NCBI GenBank assembly: GCA_014729935.1
Contig: WJJB01000251.1
Location: forward strand, 1-8,902
From: Candidatus Bathyarchaeota archaeon
Lineage (GTDB): Archaea; Asgardarchaeota; Lokiarchaeia; Sigyniarchaeales; Sigyniarchaeaceae
Direction: 5' to 3'
Length of the DNA stretch: 8,902 nt
Shown: in pieces, positions 1-5,895 of the stretch
Position numbering within the stretch: the first letter of the stretch is position 1
How the letters are laid out: every line of letters starts with the position of its first letter
Notes under the pieces: model-generated
The model's database searches: none
What the model was told of the DNA's origin: nothing
Seen by the model: the letters and a program-made list of their open reading frames with translations, nothing else
Position numbers and translations under genes: made by a program

Positions 1-113
1 ATCTCAAGTTCCTTGAGAACGAGCTTCGATTCATACTCCGTGAGAACGTTTCGCTGCTCGTTGATGCAAGATTGGAAGATGTCCTTGATGGCGTGGTTAT
101 CTTGGTTGCTCAT
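1..113 (-). CDS. ADP-forming acyl-CoA synthetase beta subunit (ATP-grasp), N-terminal fragment
   Basis: This is an open frame from an ATG at 113 to the left edge, 37 full codons, and the rest of the gene lies outside the window. The visible protein starts MSNQDNHAIKDIFQ and continues with INEQRNVLTEYESKLVLKELE. The pattern L-[TV]-E-x-E-[AS]-K-x-[LV]-L-K followed by a Gly-Ile-like turn is the usual N-terminus of the ATP-grasp beta subunit of ADP-forming acetyl/acyl-CoA synthetases. These enzymes make ATP from acyl-CoA and release acetate or other acids in archaeal fermentation. An in-frame ATG at 119 would add two residues. The gene is divergent from the zinc-finger gene at 290, and the region between them holds a TATA-like box. 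Other ATP-grasp CoA ligases, such as a succinyl-CoA synthetase-like protein, are possible because only the first helices are visible. Confidence 0.62.
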   Translation of the reverse strand, partial: MSNQDNHAIKDIFQSCINEQRNVLTEYESKLVLKELE

Positions 114-210
114 CTGCATGCATCCTTGAAAATTTACTCGTTCCTTGCAGTACATAACACTCGTTTGTTCTTATTGTTATTGGAGAATTCGCACGGGAAG
201 GGACTGGACA

Positions 211-220
211 CTTTTATAAG
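211..220 (+). promoter_or_regulatory. TATA box of the zinc-finger gene, near-symmetric
   Basis: CTTTTATAAG matches the archaeal TATA-box core and is close to symmetric, since it reads CTTATAAAAG on the other strand. A plus-strand transcript start about 25 bp downstream, near 242, would leave a leader of about 48 nt before the ATG at 290. The same box could also serve the leftward gene starting at 113, with a leader of about 75 nt. The rest of 114-289 holds no gene that I can support. Confidence 0.55.
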
Positions 221-289
221 CAATAATGAAGCATAATAATTTAGGGATGTGTGCTACTGCCGTCCATGGTATCTAGGATGTGTGAAGAA

Positions 290-649
290 ATGGTTGATAC
301 AGGTGATATCCCCGACTCTTTGCGCGTGTGCCCATACTGCAAGAAAGAAATACAAACACGCCCTTATTGGAGCCATGTTGCTAAAGAACATCCAGAGGAA
401 TACGAGAACTCGAAAACAACATGGTACCCGCTGTTCAAGGATTATATCTTGGCAGGCATGGACATTAATACCATCCTCACCGTCATGCCCGAGTTATTCA
501 ATGCCACGAGGGAAGAGATAGAATCATTCCTCATCAGGGAATCATTCAAGGAAAAGGTGAGTGATGGTACCGTGGATACCGACGCCAAGAAAGAAATCGG
601 CAAACAATTCGATAAATCAATCGATGAAGTGGATTCTCTTCTTCAATGA
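290..649 (+). CDS. Small C2H2 zinc-finger protein
   Basis: The product is 119 aa. Near the N-terminus is a single zinc-finger-like motif, C14-x2-C17-x11-H29-x4-H34 (CPYCKKEI ... WSHVAKEH), which should bind one zinc ion. Residues from about 41 onward are predicted helical. The stretch YILAGMDINTILTVMPELFNATREEIESFL reads like two or three short helices and could be a helix-turn-helix, but that is a guess. The C-terminus is charged (KKEIGKQFDKSIDEVDSLLQ). The start is uncertain: ATGs at 266, 278 and 290 and a GTG at 251 share the frame. I chose 290 because TGTGA, one mismatch from GGTGA, lies four bases upstream, and because the finger still falls close to the N-terminus. A role in nucleic-acid or protein binding is likely, but the specific function is unknown. 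It ends convergent with the 111-aa gene. Confidence 0.75.
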   Translation: MVDTGDIPDSLRVCPYCKKEIQTRPYWSHVAKEHPEEYENSKTTWYPLFKDYILAGMDINTILTVMPELFNATREEIESFLIRESFKEKVSDGTVDTDAKKEIGKQFDKSIDEVDSLLQ

Positions 650-662
650 AAACATGGGGTAC

Positions 663-690
663 TTTTTCCCGTGAAAAATATGGGGAAAAA
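663..690. terminator. Hairpin with T/A arms between convergent genes
   Basis: TTTTTCCC at 663-670 pairs exactly with GGGAAAAA at 683-690 around a 12-nt loop. The plus-strand transcript of the zinc-finger gene meets a five-T run 13 bp after its stop codon, which is the kind of U-tract that ends archaeal transcripts. The hairpin may be a by-product of facing T-tracts on the two strands. Confidence 0.5.
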
Positions 691-707
691 AGAAAGGCAA
701 CTGCCTT
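685..707 (-). terminator. Intrinsic-type terminator of the 111-aa gene
   Basis: Read on the minus strand, AAGGCA-GT-TGCCTT (707 to 694) forms a 6-bp stem and is followed at once by TCTTTTTT (693 to 686). The stem begins 9 bp after the TAG stop at 716-718. A stem followed by a U-run is a bacterial-style arrangement, and the U-run alone would also suit archaeal termination. The 2-nt loop is very tight, so some of the stem would have to open. Confidence 0.6.
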
Positions 708-715
708 GGTAGGTT

Positions 716-1051
716 CTAATAATAATCCTCGTTCATGAACGTCTCGTCTTCCAGCAATCCCATTTGCTTGAGGTAATCTTTCATTTGCTCCTGGGCTTTG
801 ACGATCATTTCATTCTCGTTCAACTTGAGGGTTTCTATGAGTTTATCGGCGCCATCTACAAGCGTCTTGACTGCCTTGGCTGATAGTTCCTTCACTTTTT
901 CCATTACTTGGGTTTGTCCACCAGCATTCTCGTTCTCGTTCGACATGCCAAGTAAATTCAAGGTGAAGTCTGTTACCTTGTCAAGCATGGATTGGAAAAC
1001 ATTCTTCTCCGCACCGGCGAGATTCTCGCGACTTCTAGTGTTTTGATTCAT
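716..1051 (-). CDS. Hypothetical 111-aa helical acidic protein
   Basis: The ATG at 1051 is preceded by an exact GGTGA (1063-1059) with a 7-nt spacer, which settles the start. The frame remains open upstream to 1510, but that part lies antisense to the methyltransferase gene and I treat it as a shadow. The protein has no recognisable domain. It is rich in Glu, Lys, Gln and Asn, with amphipathic helices at about 14-35 (VFQSMLDKVTDFTLNLLGM) and 48-100 (VMEKVKELSAKAVKTLVDGA and onward), a low-complexity NENENAGG linker, and an acidic tail ending MNEDYY. No signal peptide or membrane segment is visible. A coiled-coil or small scaffold role is possible but unproven. The gene is divergent from the m6A-type methyltransferase, sharing about 170 bp of upstream DNA with it. 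Confidence 0.72.
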   Translation of the reverse strand: MNQNTRSRENLAGAEKNVFQSMLDKVTDFTLNLLGMSNENENAGGQTQVMEKVKELSAKAVKTLVDGADKLIETLKLNENEMIVKAQEQMKDYLKQMGLLEDETFMNEDYY

Positions 1052-1058
1052 TTCACAT

Positions 1059-1063
1059 TCACC
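1059..1063 (-). promoter_or_regulatory. Shine-Dalgarno GGTGA of the 111-aa gene
   Basis: This is an exact GGTGA, complementary to the 3' end of archaeal 16S rRNA, 7 nt before the ATG at 1051. It shows that translation starts here and not at the distant upstream codon of the same open frame. Confidence 0.75.
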
Positions 1064-1119
1064 TGCCATCTGAAATGGCAACAAAAACAATAAGAATCGG
1101 TACATTTTAACTTGTTGCC
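1064..1119. promoter_or_regulatory. Divergent promoter region with nested inverted repeats
   Basis: TGCCAT (1064-1069) and ATGGCA (1075-1080) form a perfect 6-bp inverted repeat with a 5-nt spacer. GGCAACAA (1077-1084) and TTGTTGCC (1112-1119) form a perfect 8-bp inverted repeat spaced by 27 nt. Between the latter lies TACATTTTAAC (1101-1111), TATA-like in both directions: leftward it would give a start near 1080 for the 111-aa gene, and rightward one near 1132 for the methyltransferase. Such half-sites around a TATA region suit a dimeric regulator that controls both genes. This is inference from symmetry only. Confidence 0.45.
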
Positions 1120-1219
1120 GAGAATCATCATTGATGCATGAAATGGTCCCGGAACCTGCAAGAGAATCAAAGGAAAGGTGCAAGGATACGTGGGTAGGAT
1201 GGGTCCCGACGGGGATAAC

Positions 1220-3766
1220 ATGAGCACGATTCGCGAGTTTCAAGAATTGTACAGGAACATGCTTGATCGATTGGGATCTGCCATCAGGAAGGATGAAGAT
1301 GCCACGTGTCCCCCCCTTGATATTATTCTCACCCCCAGGAGCATTGCTCATCTTTTCTTGTTGAAGGTGATATTCCTGTATTTCAGCGCTGGAAGGATTC
1401 TTGAAATCAGGGAGCATGGCATGAGATTGGCAGTTGATGGGCCTTCCCTTATTCACCACCTGTTGAATCATGTCAATGATGGTCCCGGTGATTTCCTGGA
1501 GATTTTCCAATCAATCGTGAAATTGCCCAGTTCTCCAGATGGGAACCTAATTTTAGACGGCAAGCAAATCTCTTCGAAAGTGGTTATCCCCGGGTTTCCA
1601 GCAACATTTTTCCTGGAATGCAGGATCTACATCACCGATGAATCCTTCTCTTGGAGGGAATTGCTAGCAGGGTTGGATGATTTTAAGTGGTGCTTGTCGT
1701 CCGATGATCATGGAAACCAAAAAAATTCCCTCACTATACGAATGCTTGATCACATGCATGCGATCTACATGGAGCACGGTGGGAAAATTCGTTCTAGCCG
1801 GGGCACCGTGGTTGCTTCTCGGAAGAAAGTGAAGGGATCCTATGCCACGCCATCATTCATGGCAACCTACTTGGCACGGGAAGCATTAAACCATGCAATT
1901 GCCGTCCTGGAAAGGGATGGAGATCAAATGCTCATTCTTGATCCCGCGTGCGGGTCAGGAGCACTCCTGCATGCCGCGTGGGATGTCGTGTTCGATAAGA
2001 TGCTAACAATGGGATCAATCACGAATCTCCAAGATGCATGGAAGATCAAGTGCAAGATAGCCGGTGGAATGGTACGGGGTATCGATGAAAGCTGGATCGC
2101 AGTTGCCTTCGCCCGGGTGAGGGCTTGGTTATGGATACTTTCTGGCATGGATCCCGAAGGTGGTGATGAGTTTCTCACTTGCTCCCTTCCCTCCCTTACC
2201 AATATCATCACTCGTGGAAATGTCCTCTTGGAAATCCCCCAAGATGAAGGTAATGCATGTGGCACACAAGATTCTCCCTCGATCATCATCGCCAACCCAC
2301 CATGGAGTTCTAAATTGCAGGTCAAGGGGGGTATGGATCCATCGAACATAACCAATATCCTCTCGAAACTGGTGGACGCCCCCGTGAATTGCAATAACGT
2401 GAACATTGCATCACTTTTCGTTGCATGGGCGAATTCACAACACCCACGTATCAATCACATTTTACTTCCAAAGCAATTCATCAAGAATTCGGAATACACG
2501 CAATTTCGGAAGTTAATAAAAAATGGGATAGCGCAAATCACCGATTGGGGAAAGTTTCCTGGCGTGATTTCCGAGTGCGTGAGTATCCTGTGGAATAGTG
2601 AAACCAACCACGATGGCTCCACAGGAAGAGCCATTAAGGCCCTGTACTACACGAAGAAAGCCGGGATCATCGAGCATCCAGATGGATTCAACGCGAGCTG
2701 CATTGATGGAAGGTTCGATTACATCATCAACCCGGCGATCACAGATGAAAGATTCGCATTGTTACAATTGATCCACGAAAATGGATCGCCCTTGATGGAA
2801 CTCCCCTTGAATGAAAAGCCCGATATCGAGCGAGGAATCGAACTTGGTATCTCGACAACTATCATCCAATGTCCGACCGCAGGATGCAATCTCCTTTTCA
2901 AGGGTTCGCGGAAATACTATAGCTCGGTGGGGGTGGTGTCTTGCCCACACTGTGGTGTGGCGGTGAGTGGGAATGCCTGCTTTCCATTGACGATGGATCA
3001 TAAGAACAAGATCCACAATGCTCGTGTTATAGCTGGCAGGCACGTGCAGGAATGGCGCGTGGATGGAGAGATGTTCATGCCTTCGTGCCTTCCGGGGATC
3101 TCCGAGTTGGAAGCAAAAGAATCGGTCTTCAAGGGAAAAAGCCCGTGGTGCAGGATCCTGGTGAAACGCATCAAGGACACCTTGTGCGGGGCACTCGCGG
3201 GATCATCTGGAATCCAACGAGCCTTGAACACGGTGTACATCTTGGATTTTCCCGATCCATTTACCGCAGGAAGTGTATTATTCCAATTAAACTCCCCTGT
3301 GCTACGTTTTTACTACGAGATGCTTTACGTGGCTGGAATGAACCTGTCACAACAAGTCACGAAAGAGTGGCTTGCCAAGAAACTACCTTTTGTCAATGCA
3401 GGGAAAGAATTAGGAGCAATCGGGATCATCCTGCACTTCCTCTCATCGCAGGCAAGCGGTGAAGCATCGATGGCACCAGGTACCGTCATTCCCGTTCAGG
3501 ATATCATCGAGAGGTTCCTTCTTGCCGGGGAAGCCATGCTCCTCTCCACTCAATTCTCCCTCCCGTTTCCGGCGATCAAGAAATTATCCCATGAATTGCT
3601 TACCGCAAGCGAGAATATCATGAAAGGAGATGCAAGCCAATGCATGAAACAGGTGAATGCCCTTTCTGAAGCCATCCATGAAGATAGGAGAATTCAAGCA
3701 GAGATGGATAACATTTGGGCTCATCCAATGGTGAAAGTAATTCATGCGTGGAAAAATAGTAAGTGA
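1220..3766 (+). CDS. N6-adenine-type DNA methyltransferase with zinc ribbon and TaqI-like specificity region
   Basis: This 848-aa protein transfers a methyl group from S-adenosylmethionine to DNA, most likely to adenine N6. Domains in order: a helical N-terminal region (about 1-190) with no nuclease motif I can see; the lead-in GSYATP at 206-211, the motif X region usually written GxxYTP; SAM-binding motif I DPACGSG at 241-247; catalytic motif IV NPPW at 359-362; a four-cysteine zinc ribbon C551-x4-C556 ... C575-x2-C578; then a TaqI/Eco57I-type recognition region with RALNTVYIL, LNSPVLRFYY near 690-699 and KKLPFV near 720-725; and a helical C-terminal tail. Order I-IV-recognition is class gamma. 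No restriction gene lies in the window, so it may be solitary or a piece of a defence system. The start is uncertain: GTG 1178 and ATG 1199 share the frame; 1220 has GGGGA four bases upstream. Confidence 0.88.
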   Translation: MSTIREFQELYRNMLDRLGSAIRKDEDATCPPLDIILTPRSIAHLFLLKVIFLYFSAGRILEIREHGMRLAVDGPSLIHHLLNHVNDGPGDFLEIFQSIVKLPSSPDGNLILDGKQISSKVVIPGFPATFFLECRIYITDESFSWRELLAGLDDFKWCLSSDDHGNQKNSLTIRMLDHMHAIYMEHGGKIRSSRGTVVASRKKVKGSYATPSFMATYLAREALNHAIAVLERDGDQMLILDPACGSGALLHAAWDVVFDKMLTMGSITNLQDAWKIKCKIAGGMVRGIDESWIAVAFARVRAWLWILSGMDPEGGDEFLTCSLPSLTNIITRGNVLLEIPQDEGNACGTQDSPSIIIANPPWSSKLQVKGGMDPSNITNILSKLVDAPVNCNNVNIASLFVAWANSQHPRINHILLPKQFIKNSEYTQFRKLIKNGIAQITDWGKFPGVISECVSILWNSETNHDGSTGRAIKALYYTKKAGIIEHPDGFNASCIDGRFDYIINPAITDERFALLQLIHENGSPLMELPLNEKPDIERGIELGISTTIIQCPTAGCNLLFKGSRKYYSSVGVVSCPHCGVAVSGNACFPLTMDHKNKIHNARVIAGRHVQEWRVDGEMFMPSCLPGISELEAKESVFKGKSPWCRILVKRIKDTLCGALAGSSGIQRALNTVYILDFPDPFTAGSVLFQLNSPVLRFYYEMLYVAGMNLSQQVTKEWLAKKLPFVNAGKELGAIGIILHFLSSQASGEASMAPGTVIPVQDIIERFLLAGEAMLLSTQFSLPFPAIKKLSHELLTASENIMKGDASQCMKQVNALSEAIHEDRRIQAEMDNIWAHPMVKVIHAWKNSK

Positions 3767-3777
3767 ATGGGTTTTCG

Positions 3778-3799
3778 AAAAGAAAAAGCAAGGAAAAAA
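3778..3799 (-). terminator. T-rich terminator of the isomerase-aldolase gene
   Basis: On the minus strand, runs of six, five and four T (3799-3794, 3787-3783, 3781-3778) follow within 10-31 bp of the TAG stop at 3809-3811. Successive U-tracts without a needed stem are the usual archaeal termination signal. They lie in the 42-bp spacer between two convergent genes. Confidence 0.6.
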
Positions 3800-3808
3800 T
3801 GCTCCATG

Positions 3809-5842
3809 CTAGAACCCGAGAATCTTGCTCAAGTAATCCATCCGTTCTCCACGCAAGGACGCGAGGTATTTTACCGCATCCTCCGCAGAAACCAAGTCAT
3901 GGATCACCTTGCCAACAGCAGCGGAAGTGGCATACGGATCATCATAACCTGGATACAACATGTTCCGTCCAACCATGGCACCCCTGATGTTTCCCCCGCT
4001 ACCAATCCCCTTCTCGAAGTTCTCGATGATGCCAGTTGGATTGCCGGTACTCGCACCCCCGAGCATCAGGATTGGGCAACTGGTGCTCCTGGCAACCATC
4101 TCGTAGTTATCCACGTAGGGAACTTTCAACCAGATGTTCTTACTTGATCCTCCAAGGGCGGTGGCAACACCAATCGTCTTGATGATTTCCGTGTGATCCA
4201 TCTTCACTTGGTATCTTCCATCCCTAATTTCCACTGGGAGTGGTTCGATGAATCCAGGCACATCAAGCTCGTTGCATTTCCGAATCATGTTGGCGCATCT
4301 CTCCACGGTATACTGGCTGTAACGAGATTGCGGGGAGTCCAAGTCCAACCTGAACATCATTTTTGCACCATCAAGTCCCAGGTGCTTGATATCTTCAATC
4401 CTGTAGGCTGTAATCCTGTCATCCATCTCGTAGGTAGATCCACTCAATCCACCACGGTTCGTGCAGCCAATGATAACCTTTCCATCAATGATCCCCTTCT
4501 TCTCCTTTTTTTGCATGAGATGATTGATGATGAATAGATCATCGATTATATCGGGCGTGGCCATGATCCCATCCACGTATGAAGACATCAGGGAACGCAC
4601 GATTCGTCCCAAGTATTGTTGCCTGTCCCCCATCAAGTATGGATCGTCACCCACGCGCGTGACATTCCTGCCGGGATGATCAGCAGCGATGATGACAAGT
4701 TTTCCATCTTCAGTTATGGATGGTCGCCTTGCACGATTCCTGGCACCTTCAGTGATCAATTCGGGTTGATTCATGCGTATATCGGTGATATTGAAAAAGA
4801 ACCTCTCGGGAAGGAACTTCCTGGTCTTGAACCTGTAGCCACCGATTGCATAATTCACCGGTATTTGAGCACAGGCTTCCTGAAACATGGATTTCGCGAT
4901 GTTGATTACGCTTTCACTAATCTGGCGACCTCGGGGTAGCAATTCAAAACCGATCATGCCATCAAAGTTAATCTCGTTTAATACCTTCGCGAATTCGGAT
5001 AGAGTTTCGGGAGTGACTGAGCCATTCGGGTGATCCATGGACACGTGCATGTCTCCATAATCATCGTGGCTTGGATCTGAAACCGAGTTTGCGATGTGAA
5101 CCGCGTTCAAGTACGGGGCTAGTTGCCTGAGAACCTCTGGCGTTTCATGCTCGAACCCGTTCCTCAGGAGGAACATGTGGGATAGATCATACAGTAGACC
5201 GAAGTGATCATGGCCATAATCCAATTTCAACTCCTCCCCTATCAACACGGCTTCACTAGTGGGTCCCACAAGCTGTCCCTTGTTCTGTGGCTTGCTTCCT
5301 TCTTGGAGCCTGTCGAACATGACCAGGGATACCTTCATCCCGTTTGCCTTTTTCTTGGTATACCTGCATATTTCATTGAGGGACCTGACAAGTTGCCTTG
5401 TTGCTTGCCGCCTTGCCGCCAACCCGTTAGAGGTGCCTGGATCATCACCGCTTAATAATTCAAAGTGCTGTGCCCCCATTTCGGCAGCCATATCAACATA
5501 TTCCAAGATGCGGGCAACTGCATTCTGTCGTTCCAGCTCATCGATTGAAGCGATGTCTGTCGGGGCGATCAGGTTGTCCTCGTTGATCAACTGTATGACT
5601 TGCGCGCAGAAGGTGACATACATTTTCGCATCCTTGAGCATTTTCGTGACTTTCTTCCTGATGCTGGGATTCTTAATGAGGGTGATCTCGATGCCGTTGA
5701 AATACGGGTCTTCTATCACCTTCTTGATGCTATCGATCATGTATGACTCGGGTGCTTCACCCAATTGTGTGCTTCTTCCGAGCCGGGGCCCGGGATATGC
5801 CATGAAATGCACCAAACTCTTGATATTCTTTTCTAGTGCCAT
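3809..5842 (-). CDS. Two-domain enzyme: sugar-phosphate isomerase/IolE-IolI-like barrel fused to Cgl0159-like class I aldolase
   Basis: This 677-aa protein appears to be two TIM barrels in one chain. The N-terminal part (about 1-330) fits the xylose isomerase-like/IolE-IolI-IolH superfamily. Likely metal or catalytic residues are D177 (VMFDR, where relatives usually have Glu), D219 and H222 (YDLSH), H249 (VHIAN) and E300 (GFELLP). The C-terminal part (about 375-660) matches the Cgl0159-like (beta/alpha)8 family of actinobacterial myo-inositol clusters: AADHPGRN 386-393, NRGGLSG 462-468, EMDDR 472-476, DGAKMMFRLD 491-500, and WLKVPY 571-576, where K573 fits the Schiff-base lysine of class I aldolases. 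LGGAS (594-598) and GAMVGRN (621-627) suit phosphate binding. A role in splitting an inositol-derived or similar sugar phosphate is inferred. The ATG at 5842 follows GGTGA by 5 nt. The substrate is unproven. Confidence 0.82.
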   Translation of the reverse strand: MALEKNIKSLVHFMAYPGPRLGRSTQLGEAPESYMIDSIKKVIEDPYFNGIEITLIKNPSIRKKVTKMLKDAKMYVTFCAQVIQLINEDNLIAPTDIASIDELERQNAVARILEYVDMAAEMGAQHFELLSGDDPGTSNGLAARRQATRQLVRSLNEICRYTKKKANGMKVSLVMFDRLQEGSKPQNKGQLVGPTSEAVLIGEELKLDYGHDHFGLLYDLSHMFLLRNGFEHETPEVLRQLAPYLNAVHIANSVSDPSHDDYGDMHVSMDHPNGSVTPETLSEFAKVLNEINFDGMIGFELLPRGRQISESVINIAKSMFQEACAQIPVNYAIGGYRFKTRKFLPERFFFNITDIRMNQPELITEGARNRARRPSITEDGKLVIIAADHPGRNVTRVGDDPYLMGDRQQYLGRIVRSLMSSYVDGIMATPDIIDDLFIINHLMQKKEKKGIIDGKVIIGCTNRGGLSGSTYEMDDRITAYRIEDIKHLGLDGAKMMFRLDLDSPQSRYSQYTVERCANMIRKCNELDVPGFIEPLPVEIRDGRYQVKMDHTEIIKTIGVATALGGSSKNIWLKVPYVDNYEMVARSTSCPILMLGGASTGNPTGIIENFEKGIGSGGNIRGAMVGRNMLYPGYDDPYATSAAVGKVIHDLVSAEDAVKYLASLRGERMDYLSKILGF

Positions 5843-5847
5843 GTCGT

Positions 5848-5852
5848 TCACC
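5848..5852 (-). promoter_or_regulatory. Shine-Dalgarno GGTGA of the isomerase-aldolase gene
   Basis: An exact GGTGA lies 5 nt before the ATG at 5842. An in-frame GTG at 5851 is part of this element, so it is not the start and three residues are trimmed from the longest open frame. The site is inside the 53-bp gap after the aminotransferase stop, which suits translation from a shared transcript. Confidence 0.75.
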
Positions 5853-5895
5853 TGTCATGTGAATTATTCATGATAATCTTCAAGCACGGGGTGCG

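Noticed and set aside
249..521. 90-aa plus-strand frame overlapping the zinc-finger gene
   Set aside because: It is an out-of-frame shadow. The competing frame carries the CxxC...HxxxxH motif.
920..950. Short TCTCGT-type repeat, considered as a tandem repeat element
   Set aside because: It simply encodes the NENENA low-complexity linker of the 111-aa protein.
1052..1510. Open minus-strand frame continuing upstream of the 111-aa gene
   Set aside because: It is antisense to the methyltransferase N-terminus, crosses the divergent promoter region, and the exact GGTGA before 1051 marks the true start.
1924..2454. 176-aa minus-strand frame
   Set aside because: It is a shadow of the methyltransferase region carrying motifs DPACGSG and NPPW, and has no domain or ribosome site of its own.
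1220..3766. Type IIG restriction-modification fusion
   Set aside because: No PD-(D/E)xK or other nuclease motif was found in the N-terminal 190 residues or the C-terminal tail.
3767..4147. 126-aa plus-strand frame just after the methyltransferase
   Set aside because: It lies antisense to the conserved C-terminus of the aldolase barrel and shows no recognisable protein.
5843..5851. GTG start three codons upstream for the isomerase-aldolase
   Set aside because: The GTG is part of the GGTGA ribosome-binding element that serves the ATG at 5842.
5259..5873. 204-aa plus-strand frame
   Set aside because: It is antisense to the well-supported N-terminal barrel of the isomerase-aldolase gene. The hydrophobic composition arises from the complementary codons.
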